64,000 nt of DNA from Aplectana chamaeleonis. Taxonomy: Eukaryota > Nematoda > Chromadorea > Rhabditida > Cosmocercidae. Both the position numbers and the translations under genes were made by a program. Positions 23,216 to 37,563 of the stretch are shown piece after piece. The first letter of the stretch is position 1; each line of letters opens with the position of its first letter. The stretch lies in the NCBI GenBank assembly GCA_029168955.1, contig JAPDOI010001511.1:1-64000 (forward strand). Direction: 5' to 3'. The notes beneath the pieces were generated by a model. That model searched no databases and was not told the DNA's origin. It worked only from the letters and a program-made list of their open reading frames with translations.

Positions 23216-26200
23216 TTAAAGCTGGAGGTGGGCAAGAGCGTTTTGGACAAATTCACAAAGGTAATGATATTTCTCAGCCTTCAGCATACCGTGGAGGGTT
23301 TTCTTAATATTATGTCTTGATAAAGAAGTTGTCATTAGATGGCTAGCACACAATAATAGCAGCAAAACAGCAATTGACATACACATTGATATTAAATACT
23401 GAGATATGCTGAGGCCAATGTCCAACCAACTACCGTCATCCTTGAGCTGATGGAAGAAACACTGAAAGCAAGTACTTTAAGGGCAAGCATAAACAGCCCT
23501 GCCGTAACTATGAATACAACCTCGGCTTCCTCCTACTCAGGAATTTCTGATAAAATTACATGCCAATTAAGGACTCTAAACATGTTACCTGCGTCTTATC
23601 TTCATAGCTTTGATTTATATGTGACCAAAAACTAAGTATGTTGCGCGGTGCGAGTTGACTTACATGTGACATAAAGTACTGACATGTAACTTAAGTGTGT
23701 TATTTTATCTCGCATGCAACTTAGCCCGGGGCGGGCTGTTTCCTAGGGAGGTACACGACGCGCTCTCGAGGTAGGAGAATAGCTTCGTCGGTTCAATTAC
23801 CCAACTTTAAGGTACTCCACCCCTCACACCGGCTGGCGGCTCCCGGCGTGCTCGGCGAGCTAGCCGCATAGGTGTAAGGTAGCATGCAGCAATAGCGCAA
23901 CTTACATGATATTTAAATAAAAAATCTGGTCAAGTTGCACGTAGCCTCGCATAAAGTTACTTGTGAACTTGAAGTAAGTTGCGTGAAGCCATCATGCAAC
24001 TTGCTTTTAAGTCTCAGGTAACTTGTTCAAAAATTCCTGAGTAGAAGTCCTCTTCTTTAATGATATTTACTACATTATTTTCCTCCGGAAATCGAATGTA
24101 GCGGGGGCATTTGCAACAATAAATACGGAAGAACGGCCAAAAACGTGCCATAAATAGCCCTTTACAGCCCTCAAACTTGGTTCTGCTACGCCCGCCCCGC
24201 CCACTTCCTCAACGGCAAAAGAGGAAGTGGGCGAGAAGGGCATAGTGCATAAAAGTTTGAGGGGCGTATAGGGCTATCTATGGCTCGTTTTCAGACGTTC
24301 TCTCGCCATTACTGTTGCAATGGTCCCCGGTACATTCGATTTCTGATGAAAACTCGAAAACCGTTCTTATCGTGAACACTGTCTTTAATCGGCTGGCTTC
24401 TGCCTGTCGCGGTCAGGTGCACACCATCGAGGTGTGCCGCCCTAGTAGTCAGCCGTGTCCATTTGTCACGGTCTTTAGCCAAAATTTGAACACAATCCAT
24501 CCATCTGTCGATATTCCACTCTCAATTCCTAGTGACGGAATCCTCTTTAATCACATCCGCTCAGAACATTGGCCTACACCCAGGAGGACGTTCAAAGCAG
24601 GATTTGGAAGCATCCGTAGAGCGTAATTTACAGGACGATAAGTCGTTCTTCTTAGTATACACCCTAACAGTCCGAGTCGATCTTCCGCTGCAGCTTGAAA
24701 TGGCAGTGGGAAAAGTTGAACCTCCCTCGTGAGAAGCGTTGATGGGCAGAGTGGATTCCATTGTAAAAGTCTTCGTTATGACGCACTCGCTGCGAGGAGT
24801 AAGCAAGCAAACGACTAATCAGCTTCCTCTCCATGCGATCGAACCGTCTACGTCTTCGGTGCTGCCTATGCCTCGGATCCGTATTTCTTGATGGGTCGAA
24901 TTGTGGATAGGCAGACGAACAGCTTGACGTCTTTCGCAATGGGGCTGGACCACAAACACTTGGTTAGAGAATTGAATACAGCTTTAGCACATCGTTGTTG
25001 TATATCTGCTGCGTAACTACCATCATTCCTCAGCAAACAGCCCAAATAACAGGAATCATCCCCGAGTTGGATACGTTGTCCGTCCACACAAACTCCCGTT
25101 GAGGGGGACAAAGACGATATTCTTAGGCTGCGGCATACTTCGAAACGAAGTCCTTGATCCCTTGCAGTTTTGTATTGTTCTCTGCGAAAAGCATAATGTC
25201 GCCGGCCAGGTCGACAATGGAACGTCCTGATGGTGATAGGATCACGTCCGCGGGAAACTGTTGCGCAGCTCAACGCGTGATGTTATTAACGGCGAAGTTG
25301 AATGGAAAAGCTACAGCTCCTTCTCTTACTGCTGTTTTCATCTCAAAAGCTAACGTATATTCCAGAAGGTGTACGAACTGCTGCTGTTGTTCCTTTGTTC
25401 ATGTCCTCGATTAACCGAACATACTTTTCCGGGACTCCATCTGCTCGCAGAGCATTGAGCAATCGATCACGATGAGGAGAGTCGAATACGGCTTCGACTC
25501 CAAAAAAAATCAAGCTGTAATGGCTTAGAATACCATTGCCACGATTCAATTACTCTTCTTACGATGAACACTTCGTAGATTGTAGAACTTCCAGGTCACA
25601 AACTGGCTTGCTTATCAACCGCAGTTTTCTTACGATTCTTGATAAGACGCTCAAGGTCGCTCAGCCCACTTATCTAGAAGGGGAAGTGCAGCTGCAACTT
25701 AACCTCCTCCGCTAGAGAGAGGAAGGTAGACCACAAGCACTTGCTTACTTTGGGATATTCATCGACAATTTAGCTTTCGCAAATCGTTGAATATCGTCTG
25801 CATAGCTGCCATCCTCCACCATGGTTAAGAATTGTGCACGAAACAAATCTTACCATAGCCATGAGATCCGTTATAATGAGCACTAAACAGGAGAGCCGCT
25901 GAATTGCTTCATGATCGAATCGCAGTACAGCAGCGAATAACAATGATACCATAAGTAGTGGTATAAATAATTTGAGTACCAGTAACATTGCCATAGTAAA
26001 TGGGCTACAAAATAATGTGTAGAGAACTCAGCTGTAAATCAAAATATCTTGGCAGAGCAATACCTGAAGACAGATATAAACCGACTAAGAGTCGATGGGT
26101 TGAACGAGTTCATTGATGCGAAGTTCCCAGTCCCGAATATTGAAGCCAACACGAAGCTAACACAAACGACAGCTCGTCTCAAATCCGCGCCCGTGATTCG

Positions 26201-29200
26201 ACTCGACATCGACGTACACACTGCAAAATCAGATATGAATAGATGTAGTGCAGAGAGAAAACCTCACTACTAACCCCCAGTATCCAAAGATCTATCAGCT
26301 GGAAGTTGAAGAAATTCATCATCGGACAAGTGACTAAATTCAAATCGAAGAAACATCAGTAGCAAAGGCGTGAAACAGAAGGTGAATGTTGACTCATATG
26401 CTATAGACAGAAGACTATATGGCACAAATAGCGAACCTGAAATAGCCACATACACTAGACACAAAGTCAGAACACCAATAAAAAGAAAAACTCACAGATA
26501 AACCATAAACTTCTCTCTACGATAGTGTGAGGAGAGAATAGTGGAACGATTAGAGAAAACGGCAAAGACAACCATGAGATTAATCGCAACAATGCCGGAG
26601 GCTGAAGTAAACAGTCTACCCATGGCCTTTTTCCCGAATAATGTTTCAACACATATCTTGAAAGCTTGGCCTTAGCGAAACTTGATGGAAACTTTGGTAT
26701 GGTATGGGGCATCACAACAATAGCTTTACACATACACAAGAATTGGTTTTGAGCTTACAGATTTAAAATATGGAATCAATTTATTATTTTTGTGTGACAT
26801 AAATGATTTCCAAATAAGGACTATTCCCTCAAAACATGGTTATTACAATTCCAAATCCGTCATGATTATTCTGCCATTCGAAGGTCTTCGGAACCGTTGT
26901 ATACCCTTGTGAGAAAATAGCAGGCTTTGGAAGTGTGAATGCCCAATCGCGAAAGCTGGCGATCACGCTTTTTTGCGTACGCATTCTAATCTACGCCAAG
27001 TCAGCGTGAATGAGTACAGCAAATAAACACCGCTAACTGCAGCTGTGTTTGTTGCTTTCGAATTCATCAGTGTATGAAAAATATTCTAAAATTATTTGTG
27101 TTTGAGGTTTGCTGGCCGTGGGTGGTGCTGGATGTGCTTTGATAAGGATTTTTTGTTTTTTTTCTCTTTTTGTAATCAAAAGCTTCGTGACTTCTGTCGT
27201 GCATTCTGAGATTTATAATTGGTTCGGCAGTTCACAAACTGAGAGGACAGCACAAAAAGAAGAAAAAAAAGAACACAGCACCAAAATTAACCATCAAAAC
27301 GAGTTCAACACCACCCATGGACGCTTAGCCATTACAAATATTGGAAAGTTTTTCATGAGAAGCACTGAACTCAATAATGGGGGAGAAAAATAATACAGAT
27401 GAATTAAACGAGTGAATTCCTTCAGATATGTCTTGAAGTGAAACAAAATAAAGGAATTTAAAAAATTAATTTTCCCAAAAAATAGAAGATGTTTCCTCGC
27501 CGTGCAGTGCACGGCAATACGATTGGTAAGGCGGCGTCTAGAGTTCATTCGCGGCCCGACGCGACGCGTTGTGATTAGCCTACGCGTATCGATCCAAGCG
27601 ACGTCGCGTCTGGCCTCGTCGCTAGGTGTTCTTCTGACAGTGAAGAGGCGCGATACATCGACTTTGACGGCGCAAATTATAATCTGCTTTCCCGCGTGCA
27701 CCATCGCGTCGCGTTGCCCAATGCAATGCAACGCGATGGTCGCGGAGCAATTGTCACTCATTTTTTCTTCCATCATCAGGAGGGGGACTCAAGGAGCGTT
27801 TTTAATTTTCTTAAGCCTTTTTCAAAGCCTAGGTTGATTGAAATTGTCATAGGTTATTGTATTGTTCTCAAGATGATACTGCAAACAACTTTGTCTGCAT
27901 ATTTAAGGACAGTGTGATGAGAAGTGATGGTTTCAAAGGGTTGACGACCTATAAAGTTTTTACGGTTTACAAACGACTTACAAGCATAATTCGGTCTCAT
28001 TTCACCCGAAACATCCCTATTCTGTACCTATCAACTTCGAAAAATTCTAAGCATCATTTGCTCCCGCTGTCACTTTTTTGATTGTTTCGTCATTAAAGAA
28101 GCAAGTTGTCGCAACGAAAGCAAAAATGTGCCATAATAATACAGATAAAACATGAAAAAAGGTACGTGCCCTTAAATAGACAGAATAAGATAGTCAAATA
28201 TTGATTAGTTTTGGCTTGGGTACGGAAAATTGCGGAAATTACGCAATTGCGCGTAGTCGCCCTAGCGTTCGCGCGCCGTTCACACCTTGACTTCCGCGCG
28301 ACGCGATTTTTTAAGCGTCGCGCTGACTTATGCGCCATCGCGCCGCGCCGCAAAAACTCTGAACGCCGCCTAATGCCCAGTCGCCCAATCGCGCGATTGG
28401 GCGACTTTCCTCCACGATCTTGTCTAGAAGAAGCCTGCGATCCTGATAGCGCGACGCGGACCAGATCGATACGCAGGAGTTTTCATCCGATCGCGTCGCA
28501 CACTTTGGCGATCGAACTCCTGAAAGGAGCCAAAGGGCAAGCCAAGATACGTAAGGTATAAACATGTTATTTGCGGAAAGGCCATAGGAATAGACTTTTT
28601 AACGGTACTGCACCTATATTAATACACTACGGCGGACTCGCAAAGCATACGAGCATACACGCTGACTAACATGTTTGAGATAACAGCGTAAATTGGAAAA
28701 GAGGCCAACGTCATTGGAAGCACCAGAGAACCAACCAAGATGACAATAACCCAGCTATTCTCAATCACTAGCCCAAACCCCACCTTGATGACTAACAGAT
28801 TGAAAAAGATTAACCTGAGAAAACGGCCGATAGTGAAGAATAATAGCACTATCAAATGGCAATCAGTAAGATTAACAGATTGATTGGTTGCGATACAACA
28901 CGTCTACTGGGGTCGTATTCGCCAACAACCCGCCGAGGGTAGTCGAAGGGAAGCAGAAGGGATGATACCGCGCGCGGCAGAGGATTAGATCGACCCATCT
29001 TACACGCTGTAAGATGGAAATGAACGTATTGATCGATTACCCTTCGAATTCCCGTGGACTTCCCTTCGATAATATTGTGTAATTTTCTATTTTTCGTTCG
29101 CTTCTTTTGCATTTTTAGACTTGTTTCTAGCATAAGAATGTTGAAAACTAATTTCCTTTGTTGCAGAACAATAGTATAACATGTTTTACTGGGTTTTATT

Positions 29201-32200
29201 CGTAGTTCTAGTAAATCGGCGCTTTTAAAGCTCGCGTTCTGATTTTAAAACTTTATAGTTCAAGTATTATGGACAGTGGCTCATCAAATGGGACTTATTT
29301 TACCACGAATGGATCGGTCTTTCAAATTCAATATTCACATTTAAAAAATAGAAACCTGGCAGAATAAAGATCGTTATTTTGCACACTGTCTATAATACTT
29401 GGAAATAAAGATAGAGAGCCCGCAGCTCTCTGGATGATTAAGATGTGGCATAAATCGCTTTTTCAATTTTTTTGGTAAAATTCAATATGAAACGTGCGAA
29501 AAAAAAATAGCAAAAAATGAACATTCACAGTCAAAAATGTAGAATTGTAACGAAAAACAGGATCTGAGTCACCAATGAAAAAGAAACAAAAGACAGAATC
29601 ACACGGAAATTGAGAAAATGAGGGTTTAAGAAATCAAAATGAATGAATCTAACGTCTCTTCCGTGCAATTTGCAACAACTTTCGCCGCGATGCGGCCAAT
29701 TTTCCCGACAAGCGATTCAAAAACTTTCGGCGGTCGCGAGGGAAGCCAAGGGAGGCGAGAGGTGGCCGTGGAGCGCGCGTTTTGTACTAAAATTCCACCT
29801 CATTTACCCTTCGACTACCCGGCGGGTACCCGGCGGGTTATTGGCGAATACGACCCCTGGTTAGTCCTCCGCTCTCATACGCAGTATCGGACCAACGTTT
29901 CCTTGAATGACTTTTGAGAGAGCAGGAACATATCGGTAAGTAGACACTTCATATCACAATCGATTAGGCTAATTATATCATCGACGATCGACTGATACGG
30001 CTAATACCTTAAAGGCAGGGTCCGGGCAGAATTTCGATTTTGAGATTTCCCGCTAAATCGGTGCTCTTGCTACAGGTGGTCCCAAGGAACATGCGAAAAC
30101 TGCGTAAAAACCGGTCTTCTTTAAGTTATTCCATCCACTTTCGTAAGCCAATGATCCAGAAAAGTGAGAAAAGTGTGGCCATCGTCCATATTTTGGCGGT
30201 AGTCCACGCATTCTTCAAAAGTGCTGTGTAATTATCGGTCATTTCAGCCATGATTATCATGCTGTGAATACGGTAATCCCTGACTTTGAGGCTGTTTTCT
30301 CCAGAACTAAGGACTCAGAGTTCGTGAATTGTTCAGACGATGTTCAGCTAGGCCAGCCCAATCTATTTAACCCAAATTTCGGTAGTGTCGAAATTTGACC
30401 GGACCTTGCCTTTAACTGTCGGTTATCTTTTCAGGTTCAGCGTTTCAAGCTGTTGAACGCAGGGGTAGAGATTATTAGGCTGGCAATACAGAATCGCTTA
30501 ATAACAATCGTCCTGGCTCGTTTTCGGCGCTTTCAACGGCGTTGGTGTTGTGGTGAAAGCTGTGCTGGTTTTTCAGGGCAGGCCCGAGGAGCCAACTGTG
30601 CTCCTAATGAGCGGGGATATCGTATATAGCTCCTTTGCGGCTGATCAGCACCTGATCAGCTGTACTCGGACAAAAAGCCGCTCAACGCCCAATGGAAAAG
30701 CAGCCGTCGCCAGGGGGATAGTGGTCATGGAGCACAAAATTCGAGGTTTCGTCGCCTGCGGTAGTGACTACCGCGAGCGAGCAGCTACTTAATCCTCGGG
30801 TCATGATAGGTCGCTGAATCTGAGAGGGCCCCTCTGTATTTCACGAGCTGGGCGTGAAGCACAAATTCTTGGTACATCGACACGCTGCGCGGCCGACATT
30901 TGACGCGGACGGCACACCAAGCGATCGGCCAGTGCAGCGAGCACCATTTCGGGCCACCAGCGGCTGTGCGGACTCTCCAGCAGCTGAGCGGTGTCAAGCA
31001 CCGCAAACTTGGGAGTCAAGCCTCATTTTGGGTGCACACCTCGCACGCGACAGGCCTTTTCTCGCCCTTCTCCTGCGACATGCACACCCTAGTGTCAGGA
31101 TGGCGAGCGTGTGCGTGTGCTTATCGCGTACCTCGAGTAATGCGGTCGGATCGGGATGGGCGTCGAGTTCCCTTTTTGTCTGAGTAGAGCGGTACGTTGG
31201 CATGTCAATGAGGGACTGCGTGGCGCAATTGCCGCCCTCACCGCTTTGTGGTCGAACTGAAAACCTCGAAGTTGCAGCTCATGCTCTCACTTGAATGATT
31301 ATACGGGCAGGTGTTTGGGGAGGATAGCCGACACCTGTTGTCCTCCAAAACGCTCTGTGTTCGAGTCTAAAGCGTACTGTGGCCGAATCGCCCCCCTCAC
31401 CTTCCCCAGTAGAGGAAAAATTTGTTTAAAAACGCACACAGAACCCACCTTTTCAAAAGCATAGCTCGCCACAAGAATCAAGCCAGCCGTCACGAAAAGC
31501 ATGCCGGACAACTTGTGAAAATCAAAAGACTTCTTTGTGAGGAACTGCTGACGCTGAGAAAGTTTTCTCAACAAAACTGCTAGAATGAGGGGTGCACTGA
31601 CGCATAGCCACGGCATTTCAAATTTGCCAACATTTGCAAAAAATGGAAAGGGAAGAAGTACGAGGCAGGTCATCATCCACACACTTTTCCTGAAAAATAT
31701 TTAGAATCGCCAATGAAAACTCACTGCGGGAATCAAGTCCTACTAAAACATCAAGATGCACGCGCAGTCATCCAGATACCATAAGGCGACAGATTCAAGA
31801 AAATTCCAATGAACAAACCACTCTTCCGCTACTTTCGACTCATACATATTCGGCACCAATGTCAGCAAAACAAAAAGAGCTGCCAGAAATCTGCGATCCA
31901 TGAATATTATGACAAACAGGAAGAGAAGTACACCTGAAATAAAAAGATTTCTTGGCGTTAAAAGTCAAACTCCAACATGAAAAACACTCACTCGTTCCAA
32001 CGATGCCGAGGAAGGGCTGTAGGAGAAAAGTGAAAGACATCGTTGAGTAGTTGACGATACAATTACATGTGAATTCGTATAAACTATTAGTTAATTTGAG
32101 AATATTCTCAATCATCGAGAGCAGAAAAATTGGCAAGATCAAGTATAGCCAGTTAGTTAAGGGTAGTCTGCAGTAAAGACAGAAAACCATCATGCAGAAC

Positions 32201-35200
32201 ATGAGACCAGAGAAAATCCTGTTTGGGACTAATGTTGCGCCGGTGAAAATAGGCATGGAACGATCCCTGAAAAATTGACATTTCACACCACAATCTAATC
32301 ATCAATAATGCTAACACAGAGAAATGAGAACAATGCACATGTGCATAAATATAAGTCACCTAAAGTAGTAACTTCCGTTTATGTTACACGTAACTAACAC
32401 TTATGTTGCGAGTAATTTGCACATGTATTACGTGTAACTCCTAACAATTGTTACTGTAAAATGTTTTGGTGGAAGTAGGTTTTCTGCGAAATATGCCAAC
32501 AGAGGATGGCGCGCAATTTACAAACCGCACGTATTTTACATGTATCGGCATGAATCGCAAGAAATCTGCATGCGCAGTGATACGCTGCACGTAACCTGCT
32601 TTCGAAATTTTATGTTACGTGTAACGTTTCTAGTTTTCTGTGATGCCTACGAAACTTTGATATATTATTTGGAGCAATGACGCAAATTGGTGTGTTTATA
32701 TCACAAAAACACTTGTTTTTTCAGCATTTTTTAGTACAAGGCGGGTCAAAGCTCACAAGTAACACAAAATTATGAAAAAATATAATACTTGCATGATAGA
32801 AGACTCTAAATTGCGTTAAGCCTTCAAGTAACGTGAGCTAAAGTCGCAGGTAACTTGTTTAAAAGTTCCTGAGTTTTACACGACAATTCAACTATCAGGA
32901 ATGCTAACCCTGAGAAATGGAAACAAGCTAATTGATGACACTAAATCAGAAAAATGAAAACAACTTACTTGTAACATAAACGGTCGAAAACAAGTTACTT
33001 GCAACATATCTAAGCTTATGTAAGTTACAAGCGACCTATCTCAGGCCATTTGAGTTACATGCAACATATCGACGATAGAGCGCCTTCGATATGTTGCATG
33101 TAATTTATTAAGCCACGATCATTCGCAAGTATAGTCTACAGCAATGGAAGTAGGACCTGGTGAGGTTGCGGCCTCGTCCTAAAATACGGTAGTTTGTTAG
33201 TGGTATCACTCATTTTTCCGAGACAGCTGTGATAGATCGGTGAGTCTGCGTTTTCCCCGATATGACTACATCTGTGGAAGCAATGAAAAGAGGTAAACAT
33301 GTGAGAGTGGGAACAAAAACTCACCTACCAATCTCAGTTAATTCGAAAAACTGAGTGATAATACAATCAGACTACCGTATATTTGCACGAGTCCGCAACC
33401 GCACCATGTCCTTTTAACATTGCTGTAAACTATAACTTCAATCGGCCCAGCGCATTTTTGTTTTGTCAACTATTTGTTGCTTCACAAAAACTTTGATTCT
33501 GCACCTAACATTGAGAGCGAAACAAGTTACCTGCGAGATAAGCACAAAAATTTGCAATAGAGTTTCGAACAGCTTTTTATTAGCGCGTGACCATTAAGTC
33601 GCAGACGAGTTACATGAAACTGATACGAGTCGCAAGTAATTTACATGTTACGCGCAACTTGTTTCCGGACCCTTGATTACATCAACATATTTTGGGTGTT
33701 CTGAGAATGAAACATCTACATCTGACTGATGAGGTCACATAAACTATTGTAAACAATGATGTATCACTCAGAAATACGCGTTTTTACCTGAAAATGTCCC
33801 TTTCCAGAGAACCAAAAGGCTGTTGTCTTCATTCTTCCAATTTACTGCTCAGAGGAGGCTGTTGTGAAACTTGCCCTCGCCAGAAGTTAGGCCGGTTTCG
33901 CAACTCAAGCGACGATTGAAGCTTTTTGAGCGAACCGATTGAAAATCACTATCACCGTCACAATCACCGGAAGTATGTTCTCGCCTCAAAGCGATGGGGA
34001 AGAAAATCCTTATCTTTTTTAATTTTAGACGGCCATTTCGGCATCGAACATCTCCCCTAAACGTTGTAAGACTTCCAATTTGTTTTGTTGATCTACCTCG
34101 TCAGATAACACCATATGAGCGCAATCCACGCGATGAAACAGCAGCTCACTGCTGCTCCGAGGAAAGCGCGATCGTAGCGATGATAATGGAATATCGCCTT
34201 CCTGACATAGGGCGCGTTCTTCACAAATAGGGAGGAAGCAGCAATGAAACGTCTGAAAACATTCAACTGATCTGCAGAACTTGAAATTATCAAATTTAGC
34301 AAGCGCTAGAGCTCCTACCGCGACTTTGCCAATTTCAGTATCTCCGCTTCAAGAGCATTCAAAGCACTCAGGCCGAATGTATCCGAGTCCTTGAACCAGA
34401 GACGCTTCGCCTTCTCAGCTCGCAGCACCAGGAATTGCTCCTTGAGCTGGAGATAATGTCAAGTTAGGGTAAATTTACACAATACCGTTTTGTTTACGCT
34501 ATGACAAAATACAGATATCTGACCTCAAGAAAATTAGCCAGACAGCTTCTAAAGACATAACTTTGCGAAGCGTCAAGGATCTGTGTTGGAAGTACGCCCA
34601 TGGAATTCACTGGCACAGCCACACCAATCAGTGCAGCCAGCAGCGGAGTGACGTCTACCTAGAATAAAAAAAATTACTTACTAGTTCGAACTGTATAAAT
34701 ATCTTCTTAAATACTATTACATACCTGCGCTATACTGCTTGTTACACCTCCTTTCTGGATTCCGGCTCCCCAGGCGATGAATGGCGTTAAAACCTGCAAA
34801 ATTAAACTTAAAAAAACTTCGAAAATAGGAACGAGAACGGGCGATTCCGACCTCCTCATCACTTCCTGCTCCATGTGAGCCCCAATCTGTCATACCATGA
34901 TCAGCTGTCAGCACGAAAGCAGTCAACTCATCATTGAAAAAGTCGTTGATAACCTGCTGCATGCGCTTCACACCACGATCAACCACTGAAATCCTTACTG
35001 ACATCAGTTATTCCTTCACCGGTAGGGAGAAAAACTCCAAAATCAATCCATAAAAGTTTTCGTATATGTAGAATTGAGCCCGTTTACCGTTTTAAGAGCA
35101 TTAACTTAACATTGAGATCCCACAACTCGCACTTTTCTTCCACTTATCACGAAAGGAATTTTTTTTTCCGCCAATACCAACCTTCGATATTCTCCAAATA

Positions 35201-37492
35201 CTCCTTAGAATGTGGCTTGTTACCATGTCCATTCGTATCCAATCCCAACAAATGCAGGAAAAACACCTGCCGGTCAGCAGCTAGACGCTGCTTTTGTTCC
35301 TCGCTATTCCTAGCTTTGTTGAAAAAATCCTCAAAGAAAATGTTGACACTAATGATTTTTATGGATAAGAATTCAATTAAGATCACCTCGACATGATTGA
35401 AAACCCATTCATCCAACTTATACGCTTCATTGGATCCAAAATCCTCATCGTCCGGTGAATACATAAAGGAGTGCACATGTGGATAGTTATCGAAGAGAGT
35501 CACAATATCCGGGCTACCCCATATAAAAGATTCCCTTGACCTGAAAACAACTTTTTGAGGACATTTCCCACATCCTACCAGATTTCAGGCTTCCATGGAC
35601 ATATGAAAGTTCAAGGTTATAACAAGGAAACTACTTTCAGTCAGCCTGGCCATTCCGGATGGAATGTACTTTTCTGGAATCGTTTTTGGCGTAGTATCCG
35701 ATCATGGCCTTCGCAGCTGCCTAAAACCACTCTGAAAAAAGCTATAGGCGTTTTTTGCCGGATTTCCGTATCTATTGCACCTTCCAAAACGCGCATTAGT
35801 CGTTGGAAAATCCGGAAACGGACCTAATATTGTGATCAGCGCCTAAATCTACCCCATTGTGCAAATTTTGGGTTGAACCACATTTTCCAAACTTTGCAGT
35901 TTGATAGCGTTTTGGACCTGTACGGATTTTCAGTTGGAAGTGTATTTATAAAAATTAGAGAGTCCTCTCTTCTTCTTCTTTGCAGCCACGTCGAGGGTAC
36001 TGTCATAGGTTGAGGAACTGGGCGACCAAGAATGGATTCGTCCATAGGTCCAATGTGGTCAGCGTGGTTGGCCTCTCCGGACAATCAAACAAATGTGCCG
36101 TACCGTGGCCGTGGCATCCACAGTCTGGGCAAACGTCCGATTTGGTGCTGTCAATCTTGCTAACATATGCCATAAGCATAGTAGAGTGACCACAGCGCAG
36201 CGAGAGAGTCCTAAAAGCGTAAAAAAGGTTTCAGATTTGACTTAATTATTTGGGGCGCTGATCACGAATATGTGGTTTATCTATCGATTTTTCGAACTTT
36301 TCGACTTGATTCGTTCAAAGCTTCCATTTTTCTGGAATGCTACGATAGATATGGCTCAAATCGCTGCATTGGGGGTTATTTGGAGTGCTGAGCCCGAATC
36401 TGAGGTCTGTTCATGAATTTTTGGCAGATTACGGTGGGTAGTTTGGTCAGTAGTTTGGTCAGTCTCAGATTTGACTCAAAATTTGTATACGGGGGTCATT
36501 CAGGGTGGCGAATACGAATTTAACGTCCATTTGTCAATTTTCGTAATAAATAGGTAGGTTTCGCCCCCTAAATGGTATGGTACCTACAGTAACCTACAAT
36601 AAACCTCAGAATTCCGACAAAAGAACTCCAGATTCGTGTTCTCCACCCTAGATTACCCCTTTAAAAATTTTGAGCCGAATCCGATTGTTTTTTCAAAACA
36701 CCCTGAAAGTTTCATGGGGGTGGTACCCTCACCTTGCCGCCAGGAATTGAGAAACGCATATAACTTTTTTTCAGAATGGTTTTGGGCAGCTGCGAAGACA
36801 GTACGCCAGAAACGGTTCTAAAAAAAGCACATTTCATCCAGAATGGCCAGGCTGACTAGAAATGGTTACCTTGTAAGGCAAAAATGATGCCAACAAAAAA
36901 GAGCGGATCCAAAATGCATCCACAGGAAAGTTAAAGGCACTGTTCACGATAAACTTCATCCTCGAATTTTCCATGATGACAAACGCTTCGCGTGGCTCTC
37001 AAAAGCAGAACAGCGTCGAAAAAACGGGATAAAGCTACCCAGGAGTCGCAAAACGGCTTAAAAAAGTGGGCAAGCTCAGCCGCTTTGGGAAAGTCCGGCC
37101 CCTTTCCGCCCCTCGACGTAAACAATGGAACACTCGAAATCGTGAGTTGAGCGATGGTTTCCTATCAGAAGCCCCGTTCTTCCTTCATTCTCAACCTCTT
37201 TCTTTACTCAGGTCAGCTCGCATACATTGGCTGCAAAAGACGGAAGTTACAAGCCTCGGACAACTCGTCCACCATGCTTCTTTAGCTCAATTTTTGAGGA
37301 ACCATAACTCCGTTCCCAGAAAGTCTTGTACGATTCCAGAGACATCATTGGAATCAGAATGGGACCGTTTTCAAGATAGGCAAAGAAACAGAAAAGGGAT
37401 TTCTATCGTGAACACTGTCTTTAAAGTTCTCCGCGAGAGAGAGAAAGAGAGAGAGGGAGGGAGAAGGCTAGAGAGAGGAGATAGATAGATAG

Positions 37493-37563
<71 letters not shown>

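Noticed and set aside
27109..27837. Overlapping ORFs on both strands near 27.1-27.8 kb
   Set aside because: They fall in a CG-rich interspersed repeat with an inverted partner at 28.24-28.54 kb and show no protein family.
28619..28855. Hydrophobic minus-strand ORF as an extra PIGN exon or a chemoreceptor fragment
   Set aside because: The PIGN exons ending at 31,449 and starting at 26,601 join in phase without it and cover the family sequence; similarity to a receptor family could not be shown.
31205..31400. tRNA or tRNA-derived SINE, from A-box-like TGGCGCAATTG and B-box-like GTTCGAGTC
   Set aside because: The boxes are about 140 bp apart and no cloverleaf can be formed between them.
33790..33840. 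Minus-strand stretch [15 protein letters not shown] with a donor-like GTAAAA as a PIGN exon
   Set aside because: No acceptor gives a compatible phase without a stop, and exons 34,252-34,097 and 32,266-31,992 join directly in phase.
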